From Muribaculaceae bacterium (GTDB lineage Bacteria; Bacteroidota; Bacteroidia; Bacteroidales; Muribaculaceae): DNA of 48,553 nucleotides. The stretch covers positions 1-48,553 of the forward strand of contig JAIDQZ010000095.1 of assembly GCA_029062005.1 (NCBI GenBank), given 5' to 3'. The translations under genes were made by a program, and so were the position numbers. Below are positions 33,655 through 41,437 of the stretch, piece after piece. The notes under the pieces are model-generated. The model saw only the letters and a list, made by a program, of their open reading frames with translations, searched no databases and had not been told where the DNA came from. Each line of letters opens with the position of its first letter. Position 1 is the stretch's first letter.

Positions 33655-35142
33655 ATGAAAACCAGATTAAATATTAAGTATATTGGAATCGCGGCGGCAG
33701 CCCTCGTCGCTCTCATTGCGGCGGGGCTGCCAATGGCGGCGAGGGAAATCACGCTCGACGAGGCTGTGCTTACAGCACGCGCCAACAGCGTCGACGCGGC
33801 TGTAGCACTAAATCAGTTGCGCACAAGCTACTGGAGCTACCGCACCTATCGCGCCGACCTCCTTCCGGAAGTCTCTTTCAACGCCACAGTCCCTTCCTAT
33901 CGTAAGAGCTACAGCGCTTACCAGCTCGATGATGGCAGTTACACATTCGTCAGAAACAACTACATGCAGATCAACGGAGAAGTATCCGTCAGTCAGAATA
34001 TATGGTTCACCGGGGGCAGCCTATCTCTCAACACTTCCCTCGACTGGCTCAGGCAACTCGACAGTGGTGCTTCAAATCGCTTTATGTCAGTGCCCGTCGC
34101 CCTTACACTCAACCAGCCAATTTTTGGAGTCAACCATGTAAAATGGAACCGTCGCATCGAGCCTATCAGGTATGAGGAAGCAAAGGCACAGTTCTTCAGT
34201 GCTTCCGAACAGGTGGCACTTAACGCGGTGGGCTATTTCTTCGATCTTCTTATGGCAAAGGAAAATCTCGGCATAGCGCGACAGAACTATTCAAATTCCA
34301 AGAAACTTCATGAGGTTGCCATAGCCAAGCGCGAGATGGGGCAGATAAGCCGCAACGACCTTCTGCAGCTTGAACTGAATCTGCTGAATGCGGAATCCGC
34401 ACTTACCGACAGGGAAAGCAACTACCGTGCCGCCATGTTCGCCCTCAAGTCATTTCTCGATATTGAAGACGACGAGGATCTGGAGCCTGCTGTTCCGGAT
34501 GAAGTGCCTACAGGGGAACTGGACTATGACAATGTGCTTGCAAAAGCACTTGCCAACAATTCATTCTCTCTGCAGATACGGCGACGGCAGCTTGAGGCTG
34601 ACTACGAAGTGGCAAGGGCAAAGGGCAACATGCGTCAGATCAACCTTTTCGCCCAAGTGGGATTTACGGGGACTGCCGACAATACCCCCGATGCCTACTC
34701 ACGTCTTAAAGACAATCAGGTGGTGGAATTAGGTTTTTCCATTCCTCTCATCGACTGGGGCAAACGTAAAGGGCAGGTAAAAGTGGCTGAAAACAACCGT
34801 AAGGTCGTGGAAAGCCGCATACGCAAGGAGCAGATGGAGTTCAAGCAGGATATATTCATCCTTGTAGAGCGATATAACAATCAGCGCCGGCAGCTTGAGA
34901 TCTCGCAGCGAGCCGACACGATCGCGGCAGCACGCTACCATACCAACCTTGAGACATTCCTTATAGGCAAGATATCCACCCTTGACCTCAACGACTCTCA
35001 ACTTAGCAAAGACGAGAGTCGCCAGGCGATGATCAACCAGATGTATCTCTACTGGCGCTACTATTACCAGATCCGCAGTCTGACACTATGGGATTTCGCC
35101 GCTGACCGCGGAATAGACTCGGATATACAAAAAATAATTTAA
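33655..35142 (+). CDS. TolC-family outer-membrane efflux channel
   Basis: About 495 aa from the ATG at 33655 (MKTRLNIKYIGIAAAA), which begins a good signal peptide; the frame extends 43 codons upstream only through a GC palindrome and the octad leader. The two OEP repeats are visible: ITLDEAVLTARANSVDAAVA opens the mature protein, and long amphipathic helices follow (EQVALNAVGYFFDLLMAKENL, HEVAIAKREMGQISRNDLLQ, LEADYEVARAKGNMRQ, KQDIFILVERYNNQRRQLEI). It forms a trimeric barrel plus periplasmic tunnel that docks with the HlyD adaptor encoded at the operon head. Confidence 0.92.
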   Translation: MKTRLNIKYIGIAAAALVALIAAGLPMAAREITLDEAVLTARANSVDAAVALNQLRTSYWSYRTYRADLLPEVSFNATVPSYRKSYSAYQLDDGSYTFVRNNYMQINGEVSVSQNIWFTGGSLSLNTSLDWLRQLDSGASNRFMSVPVALTLNQPIFGVNHVKWNRRIEPIRYEEAKAQFFSASEQVALNAVGYFFDLLMAKENLGIARQNYSNSKKLHEVAIAKREMGQISRNDLLQLELNLLNAESALTDRESNYRAAMFALKSFLDIEDDEDLEPAVPDEVPTGELDYDNVLAKALANNSFSLQIRRRQLEADYEVARAKGNMRQINLFAQVGFTGTADNTPDAYSRLKDNQVVELGFSIPLIDWGKRKGQVKVAENNRKVVESRIRKEQMEFKQDIFILVERYNNQRRQLEISQRADTIAAARYHTNLETFLIGKISTLDLNDSQLSKDESRQAMINQMYLYWRYYYQIRSLTLWDFAADRGIDSDIQKII

Positions 35143-35383
35143 ATTTTTGAATTTAGAATTTATATTTTTTTGTAATTTTGAATTTCAATAATTGAGAATT
35201 ATTTGCAGCAAAGCTGCAAAGACCCAAGGGGCAAGAGTCAAGAACCAAAAATTAAGAGTCAAGAACCAAGTGTCAAGAACCAAAAATTAAGGGTCAAGAG
35301 TCAAGAGTCAAGAACCAAGTTCTGACGGAGACAACCCCACAACCTCAAAACCCAACAACCCAACAACCCCAAAAACAACCCAA
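35143..35383 (+). repeat. Composite repeat cassette between the TolC-type and barrel genes
   Basis: Order: degenerate AT heptads (35143-35201), hairpin TTTGCAGC-AAA-GCTGCAAA (35202-35220), CAAGAGT-type heptads (about 35221-35320), a short spacer, then C/A octads (about 35330-35383) ending at the ATG of the barrel gene. Confidence 0.85.
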
Positions 35384-37678
35384 ATGAAGCAAATATTCAT
35401 ATTCGTGGCGGTGCTTGCCACAGCCATTATGGGAGCCGAAGCGAGGATCATCCGTGGCAGTGTCTACAACGCTGCCGACTCCACTGCCATTGCTGGCGCC
35501 GACTGCCGCATCATCACGGAAGGTGAGGTCTTGCAGAAAACACACACACTGGCTGACGGGTCATTCTCATTTGACACCGGCACGGAGTCAGGGGCTTGCC
35601 TTGAGATTGAGAAAGACAGTTATTCCCCGGCATACATCACACTTCCCGACGGAAGGAAAGGTATCGACATAGGAAATTTATATCTGGAGAAAAGCACTGA
35701 ACTCGGGGAAGTGACCGTCACAGCCAATTCTGCTGTAAATAAAGACGGAAAGACAATAGTTTATCCTTCGGTAGCCGAAGTGAAAGCATCACCCACTTCC
35801 ATCAGCCTGTTCCAGAAACTTCCGTTGCCGGGACTTTTGCCCGATCCCATCAACAGGACCATGAGCGTAGACGGGGGTACGCCGATGATTCTGATCAATG
35901 GCGTGCCGTCTTCCATGGACGAAGTAAACGCCCTTCAGCCGAAAGATATCGACAAAGTGGAATATTCCCGAATCACACCTGCACGATATGCCGATAAAGG
36001 GGTGTCGGGATTGCTGAGCATCACACTCAGGAAGCGTAATGACGGCGGTCAGGTTTTCACATGGGCCAGAAGTGCTGTCAACACTACATTTATGGATGCT
36101 CAGATAAGGGCGTCATACCATCAGGGAGCCTCGCAGTTCACACTCTCCTATTCTCCATCCTGGCGCAACTACCAGAACGTGTATGATAACTATACGGAAA
36201 GCTTCATCGGTGATGACTTCAGGGTGGAGCTGGAAGCTCACGACCGCGCTCCATTCTACTACCATATGCACGACATACGCTTGAAATATGACCTGAGTCC
36301 GAGCACGAAGACCCTCTTCTCCGCCACATTCAATATCAATCCGTTTGCAAACTCATCGCGTGCTCTCTCCCATAATATTGACTCCACTCTGGGCGAATAC
36401 GACAATAACAATGAAAGCAGAAGCAAGGAACTCTCTCCGTCGCTCGACCTGTTCCTACGTCAGGACTTCAACGACAGGAACTCGCTTGAGGCTCAGATGG
36501 TGGGAACACTCGGTTCAAGCGACTACCGGCGCGACAATACCTACATATATTCCGACAATGACATCGAATCATACATAATGAATGTCGACAGCCGCCGCCG
36601 GTCGCTCATCACCGAAGTCAGTTACATACACTCCTTCAGTTCCCTCACGTCTCTGTCGGGTGGAATACAGAACACTATATCCCGAAGCACCAACACCTAT
36701 ATCGACTCCGACTACCGACCGGTGCTGACCGAAAACAACAACTACCTGTACGCACGTCTGAGCCACCGTATGGGACCTGTCTACATAAGCTTGTCATCGG
36801 GAGCGAAAATGTTCTGGGTAAGAAACGACCTCATTCGCCGCAATTTCATCCGAAACATCTCCACAGCACAGATCTCCTGGAATATCGATACCCGCTGGAA
36901 TCTTCAGGGATCATTCCGTTACACTCCTGCCATTCCTTCACTGAGCGCCTTAACCGACTATCCGCAGCAGACATCCCCTTACCTGTTTTCTAACGGAAAT
37001 CCGGATCTGAAGGTAGCGGAAAACTTCGTCTACCGAATTCAGGCAAGCTACAATATCCAAAAGTTCTCGGCATCGTTCCAATCGATGTATTCCGACATAC
37101 GCAACGCCGTGATCAACCACATCACCTATATTGGCGACAGACATTTCCTGTCACAGTCGGTCAATGCAAGGAAAGCACGCAACTTCCACAACTCCCTGAC
37201 GCTTCAGGTCAGGAACCTGCACGGTTTCGGAGCAAGCCTCTACGCCGCACTTTCCCACTATAATACAGCGGGAGAGACTTGGGAACACTCCCTGACATCC
37301 TTCTCAGGCAGCATCAGTCTGTGGTGGAACAAAGGACCTTTCACCGTATCATATTGGCGCAGCCTTCCGGGCAAGTACCTGAACGGACATGTGGTCTACA
37401 AGGAAGAAAACGGCGATGCCCTGCAGTTCGACTATACTCCCGACAAGCATTGGACATTCGGAGCGGGCTGGATGTATATGTTCGACCGGAAAGGTACCCG
37501 GTATCCGTCATGGAACTATTCCGAAGTGAATCCTTCACAACGCGACCGATACATCAGCAACAACTCCAACATGATAGTGCTTTCAGTCAGCTATTCTACC
37601 GATTTCGGCTCCATATTCCGTACCGCCAAGCGCAACCTCAACAATTCCGACAGCGGCTCATCTCTCCTAAAGATGTAA
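35384..37678 (+). CDS. Outer-membrane beta-barrel protein with carboxypeptidase-like and plug domains
   Basis: A 764-aa secreted protein with a signal peptide (QIFIFVAVLATAIMGAEA). Residues about 22-110 form a carboxypeptidase-regulatory-like beta sandwich (IIRGSVYNAADSTAIAGADC). A plug-like domain follows (GGTPMILINGVPSSMDEVNA, DIDKVEYSRITPARY), then some 500 residues of alternating strands consistent with a TonB-type barrel (OMP_b-brl family). Unlike SusC it has no SusD partner and no obvious TonB box. Its place inside an efflux operon suggests a role in export or in surface sensing for the regulators downstream; this is inference. Confidence 0.85.
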   Translation: MKQIFIFVAVLATAIMGAEARIIRGSVYNAADSTAIAGADCRIITEGEVLQKTHTLADGSFSFDTGTESGACLEIEKDSYSPAYITLPDGRKGIDIGNLYLEKSTELGEVTVTANSAVNKDGKTIVYPSVAEVKASPTSISLFQKLPLPGLLPDPINRTMSVDGGTPMILINGVPSSMDEVNALQPKDIDKVEYSRITPARYADKGVSGLLSITLRKRNDGGQVFTWARSAVNTTFMDAQIRASYHQGASQFTLSYSPSWRNYQNVYDNYTESFIGDDFRVELEAHDRAPFYYHMHDIRLKYDLSPSTKTLFSATFNINPFANSSRALSHNIDSTLGEYDNNNESRSKELSPSLDLFLRQDFNDRNSLEAQMVGTLGSSDYRRDNTYIYSDNDIESYIMNVDSRRRSLITEVSYIHSFSSLTSLSGGIQNTISRSTNTYIDSDYRPVLTENNNYLYARLSHRMGPVYISLSSGAKMFWVRNDLIRRNFIRNISTAQISWNIDTRWNLQGSFRYTPAIPSLSALTDYPQQTSPYLFSNGNPDLKVAENFVYRIQASYNIQKFSASFQSMYSDIRNAVINHITYIGDRHFLSQSVNARKARNFHNSLTLQVRNLHGFGASLYAALSHYNTAGETWEHSLTSFSGSISLWWNKGPFTVSYWRSLPGKYLNGHVVYKEENGDALQFDYTPDKHWTFGAGWMYMFDRKGTRYPSWNYSEVNPSQRDRYISNNSNMIVLSVSYSTDFGSIFRTAKRNLNNSDSGSSLLKM

Positions 37679-37694
37679 ACACAGTGCAAAATCC

Positions 37695-37908
37695 TTTGCA
37701 GCAAAGCTGCAAAGAGTCAAGAGTCAAGAACCAAAAATCAAGGGTCAAGAGTCAAGAGTCAAGGTTCAGTGATGAATGATCAATTATCAATGATCAATTA
37801 ATTCTAAATTCTCAATTCTCAATTATTATCTGCCCCACAACTCAACAACCCAACAACTCAACAACCCAACAACCCAACAACCCAAAAACTCAACAACATA
37901 AACAAACA
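37695..37908 (+). repeat. Composite repeat cassette before the sigma-54 activator gene
   Basis: Order: hairpin TTTGCAGC-AAA-GCTGCAAA (37695-37713), CAAGAGT-type heptads (to about 37765), ATCAATT heptads (about 37779-37799), AT heptads (37800-37825), the block shared with 27530-27564 (here 37807-37841), then CAACAACC/CAACAACT octads to the ATG at 37909. This is the cleanest octad array in the window. Confidence 0.9.
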
Positions 37909-39234
37909 ATGCTCCTGATAGTAGATGATGATAATTCCGTAAGGGTCTCACTGAAACTCCTGCTGAAGCGCAACGGCTACGACGTTGCCGTGGCTGCATC
38001 TCCGGCAGAAGCGATAGCCTTTGTCCGGACATCACGTCCCGACCTCGTGGTCATGGATATGAACTATACCCGCACCACAACAGGGGAAGAGGGACTGACA
38101 CTCCTGAAGCAGATCAAGGTATTCCATCCCGATGTGCCGGTGATACTGATTACGGCATGGGGCAATATACCCCTCGCCGTGGAGGGGATACGCGCCGGAG
38201 CTTTCGATTTCATCACTAAGCCCTGGGACAATCAGTCGCTGCTCGGCAGGATATCTACAGCCCTCTCGCTCTCAAGCCGTGCCGATACAGGATCACAGTC
38301 CACTTTCGACCGCTCCGCAATCATCGGCAAGGATCCGCAATTGACGACTGTGCTCGATACAATAGAAAGAGTTGCCGCTACCGATGCCCCTGTGCTGATA
38401 TTGGGAGAAAACGGCACCGGCAAGGAACTCATCGCCGAAGCCATACACAAGAACTCCCGACGACGCAATGGTCCGATGGTCAAGGTAAACTTAGGTGGAC
38501 TCTCGCAGTCCCTGTTCGAAAGCGAAATGTTCGGCTACCGCAAGGGAGCCTTCACCGGAGCGGTCACCGACCGTGAGGGGCGCTTTGCTGCAGCCGAGGG
38601 TGGCACCATATTCCTCGATGAGATCGGAGATCTCGATATCAATTCTCAGGTGAAACTGCTTCGTGTGCTTCAGGAACACACCTACGAGCCGCTCGGCGAT
38701 ACCCACACCAGGCGCGCAGATGTGAGGGTGGTGTGCGCCACCAACGCCGACCTGAACGAAATGCTTGCAAAAGGTACATTCAGGGAAGATCTATTCTATC
38801 GCATCAACCTCATCACCGTCACACTCCCTCCGCTACGGGAACGCCGCGACGATATCCCCATGCTGGTAGACCATCTTCTGGGAAAAGTGTCGGCGGCAGC
38901 CGGCAGGGAAAAGCCTGACGTGACCGCCGAAGCAATCGAACTTCTGAAGCGTCAGCCATGGCGAGGCAATATCAGGCAGCTTGCCAACATCGTGGAGCGC
39001 ACCATGCTCGTGACACCGGGCAACACGCTTGATGCCCGCGATTTCCTGGCTCAAGGTCTGTCAGCGCATACAGAAGAAATCAAAAATATAGGCCGGCTCG
39101 AATCCACGGAAAAAGCGGAGATCGAAAATGCCCTGACGGCATCAGGGGGCAATCTGTCGCGAGCGGCAGCCCTTCTGGGCATCACCCGCCAGACCCTCTA
39201 CCGCCGCCTTGCAAAGTATGACATCAAAATATAA
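37909..39234 (+). CDS. NtrC-family sigma-54-dependent response regulator
   Basis: A 441-aa activator. The receiver domain carries acidic residues DDD (6-8), the phosphoacceptor Asp50 (VVMD), and FITKPWD with the conserved Lys. The AAA+ sigma-54 interaction domain has Walker A GENGTGKE (166-173), the sigma-54-contacting GAFTGA loop (213-218), and Walker B GGTIFLDEIGDL. A Fis-type helix-turn-helix ends the protein (LSRAAALLGITRQTLYRRLA). It almost surely acts at sigma-54 promoters; the perfect one at 26011-26026 heads its own operon. The partner kinase is the next gene. Confidence 0.96.
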   Translation: MLLIVDDDNSVRVSLKLLLKRNGYDVAVAASPAEAIAFVRTSRPDLVVMDMNYTRTTTGEEGLTLLKQIKVFHPDVPVILITAWGNIPLAVEGIRAGAFDFITKPWDNQSLLGRISTALSLSSRADTGSQSTFDRSAIIGKDPQLTTVLDTIERVAATDAPVLILGENGTGKELIAEAIHKNSRRRNGPMVKVNLGGLSQSLFESEMFGYRKGAFTGAVTDREGRFAAAEGGTIFLDEIGDLDINSQVKLLRVLQEHTYEPLGDTHTRRADVRVVCATNADLNEMLAKGTFREDLFYRINLITVTLPPLRERRDDIPMLVDHLLGKVSAAAGREKPDVTAEAIELLKRQPWRGNIRQLANIVERTMLVTPGNTLDARDFLAQGLSAHTEEIKNIGRLESTEKAEIENALTASGGNLSRAAALLGITRQTLYRRLAKYDIKI

Positions 39235-39439
39235 TTTAGAATTGAGAACTTTAATTAATTTAGAATTGAGAATTGAGAATTGAGTTGCTGCTTTGCAGCA
39301 CTTGGTTCTTGACTCTTGGTTCTTGACTCTTGACTCTTGGTTCTTGGTTCTTGACTCTTTGCAGCTCCGCTGCTCTTGGTTCTTGACTCTTCACACTTGA
39401 CCCTTTGCAGCGAAGCTGCATCTAAATTCTAAATTGATC
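39235..39439. repeat. Composite repeat cassette in reverse orientation
   Basis: AGAATTG heptads (39239-39284), hairpin TGCTGC-TTT-GCAGCA (39286-39300), CTTGACT/CTTGGTT heptads (the complement of the CAAGAGT type), hairpin GCAGC-TCC-GCTGC (39361-39373), more reverse heptads, hairpin TGCAGC-GAA-GCTGCA (39406-39420), and short AT heptads up to the kinase ATG at 39440. No octad leader is present here. The heptads are inverted relative to the other cassettes although both flanking genes are on the plus strand. Confidence 0.85.
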
Positions 39440-40717
39440 ATGCGCATCAGCTGGATATTTTCATTGATAGCCATTCTCATATTGGGTGCCGTAATGGCAT
39501 TGATGCTTCTCGACCCGGGAAGCGTCTCCTATACTATAGTGTGGGGAATGGCACTTGTAGGGACAGTGCTTCTCGTAGTGTTCTACCGCAACGTGATGCG
39601 CCCGCTCCGCACCATCGCCAACGGTATCGATCTCCTTCGTGCCCAGGACTTCAGCAGCCGGCTCTCGCATGTGGGTCAGCGTGAGGCAGACCGCATAGTC
39701 GACATGTTCAACGGCATGATGGGGTCACTGAAACATGAACGTCTGAAACTCCGGGAGCAGAACCATTTCCTCGACTTGCTGATAGATGTCTCCCCGATGG
39801 GTATTCTCCTGCTCGGCTCCGACGGCAAGGTGACAGGGTGCAACAAGGCGGCTGTACGCTTTCTCGGACAGGATTCGCCAAAGGAACTGACCGGGCTCAC
39901 CCCTGATGTCCTCGACACACCCCTCGGCAGGGTGCTTGCCACTCTTGCCGACAAGGAGGTGAAGGTGGTACGTCTCAACGACTCGATGGTCTACCGCTGC
40001 TCACGCCTCTCATTCATGGAAAGCGGCATCGCGCATCCATTCTACCTTATCGAGAAACTTACCGACGAAGTGATGAAAGCAGAACGCAAGTCATACGAAA
40101 AGGTGATACGCATGATGGCTCACGAGGTCAATAATTCCCTGGCAGGAATCATCTCCGTCATGGAGACTGCCGAAGAAGAGGTAGCTGATGCGGATCTTAA
40201 AGAGGCTATCGCCGCCTGTGAAGACCGTTGCCGCGACATGGGCGCTTTCATCACAAAATTTGCTTCCGCCGTCAAGATTCCTGAACCGGTGAAAGTCAAC
40301 GTCGATCTTGCAGAAATGCTCTCCGGCAGACTCCCTATACTTGAAAGCATATGTTCCGCCACAGGCAGCCGTCTTGAGATGAAACTTCCCGACCGCGAAG
40401 TTCCTGTATTCGTTGACCCGGTGCTGATCGAGCAGGTGGTCACCAATATAGTCAAGAATGCCGCCGAAAGTGCCGGCGAAGGAGGCACTGTCAGTATCGC
40501 TATTGAATCTCCCGGCACAACACTCGTAGTAACCGACAACGGCCCCGGCATAAGTGCCGAAGCCGCTGAAATGCTGTTCACTCCATTTTTCACTACAAAG
40601 GAATCAGGTCATGGACTCGGGCTTCTCCTTGTCAGCGAAGTCCTCAATTCCCACGGATGCAGATTCTCGCTTGAGACGTGTTCCGACTCGCTGACTCGCT
40701 TCCGCATCCGCTTCTGA
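39440..40717 (+). CDS. NtrB/NtrY-like membrane sensor histidine kinase
   Basis: About 425 aa from the ATG at 39440 (MRISWIFSLIAILI); an in-frame TTG two codons earlier is less likely. It has two TMs close together (about 4-25 and 34-53) with almost no periplasmic loop, a HAMP domain (IANGIDLLRAQDFSSRL), a PAS domain (about 115-205), a DHp helix with the phosphoacceptor in MMAHEVNNSLAGI, and a HATPase domain (NIVKNAAESAGEGG, VTDNGPGISAEAAEM, GHGLGLLLVSEV). The MAHEVNN motif is the type that partners NtrC regulators. Without a periplasmic sensor it probably reads a membrane or cytoplasmic signal. Its stop is 3 nt from that of the opposing gene. Confidence 0.95.
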   Translation: MRISWIFSLIAILILGAVMALMLLDPGSVSYTIVWGMALVGTVLLVVFYRNVMRPLRTIANGIDLLRAQDFSSRLSHVGQREADRIVDMFNGMMGSLKHERLKLREQNHFLDLLIDVSPMGILLLGSDGKVTGCNKAAVRFLGQDSPKELTGLTPDVLDTPLGRVLATLADKEVKVVRLNDSMVYRCSRLSFMESGIAHPFYLIEKLTDEVMKAERKSYEKVIRMMAHEVNNSLAGIISVMETAEEEVADADLKEAIAACEDRCRDMGAFITKFASAVKIPEPVKVNVDLAEMLSGRLPILESICSATGSRLEMKLPDREVPVFVDPVLIEQVVTNIVKNAAESAGEGGTVSIAIESPGTTLVVTDNGPGISAEAAEMLFTPFFTTKESGHGLGLLLVSEVLNSHGCRFSLETCSDSLTRFRIRF

Positions 40718-40720
40718 TCC

Positions 40721-41395
40721 TTAGCCCAACAGGCGCGCTATCTCGCCCAGCAGTCGGTCTGCATTTACCGGCTTTGACACATAGCTGTCGAAGCCGCTTT
40801 CCATGATACGCGTGCGGTCTGAGGAAAACGCATAAGCCGTCACTGCAATCACAGGCACGGTGCCAGACAACTGCCTGATGTTGCGTGTTGCCTCGTATCC
40901 GTCCATCAGCGGCATGTTTATGTCCATCAGTATCAGATCCGGATGCTTCTCGGAAAAGAGTTCCACAGCCTCCCTGCCGTTCCAGGCATGTATAAGATTG
41001 TAGTCATCCTCAAGAAGCGACGACATCAGGAAGTAGTTGCTTTCATTGTCTTCCGCCACAAGCAGCGTGGGCTTCACGCCCCTGTGCTTCGGATGCTCGG
41101 AAGTGATAGGAATCTCATCGTCCTGCACATCCACTTTCTCATTACGGGCGTTGTCTGCACCGGTTTCCGCCTCGCTCACGTGTGCCGGGGCATCAGTACC
41201 TTTCGCACTCTCCAGCATGTCGTCAAGCAGATTCTGGAGCAGTGAGCAGTTGGTCTGAATGATATCCACATATCTGCGCTTCTTTGCCGGATCATCGGTA
41301 TTGCAGAGCAGACGGGCGAATGAAGTGATAGTATTCACCGGCGTCCGGATCTCCTGGCTCATACCAGCCAATATTTCTTCAATATTTTGTGCCAT
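40721..41395 (-). CDS. Response regulator with N-terminal pseudo-DHp domain (phospho-His replaced by Gln)
   Basis: A 224-aa protein without a DNA-binding or HATPase domain. Residues about 5-62 align without gaps to the DHp helices of the kinase encoded just upstream (29 of 57 residues identical by my count), but the phosphoacceptor motif SHEIRTP reads SQEIRTP: Gln14, codon CAG. A charged linker (about 65-108) leads to an intact receiver domain: LLVAEDNE, phosphoacceptor Asp158 (LILMDINMP), VTAYAF and SKPV with Lys. It may heterodimerise with the neighbour kinase's DHp bundle and hold its receiver close, or titrate phosphate. It could also be a decayed hybrid kinase that lost its ATPase domain. 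The gap to the kinase gene is 42 nt. Confidence 0.88.
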   Translation of the reverse strand: MAQNIEEILAGMSQEIRTPVNTITSFARLLCNTDDPAKKRRYVDIIQTNCSLLQNLLDDMLESAKGTDAPAHVSEAETGADNARNEKVDVQDDEIPITSEHPKHRGVKPTLLVAEDNESNYFLMSSLLEDDYNLIHAWNGREAVELFSEKHPDLILMDINMPLMDGYEATRNIRQLSGTVPVIAVTAYAFSSDRTRIMESGFDSYVSKPVNADRLLGEIARLLG

Positions 41396-41437
41396 TATTT
41401 TAAGTGTTATTAGTGATGGGTCTGAATGATATGTCGG

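Noticed and set aside
35384..37678. SusC-type glycan importer of a polysaccharide utilisation locus
   Set aside because: There is no SusD partner, the protein is shorter than SusC (about 1000 aa), and it sits inside an efflux operon.
40721..41395. Frameshifted end of the neighbouring sensor kinase
   Set aside because: The kinase has its own complete DHp and HATPase domains and stop, and this gene has its own ATG and a second DHp-like copy, so it is a separate gene rather than a broken tail.
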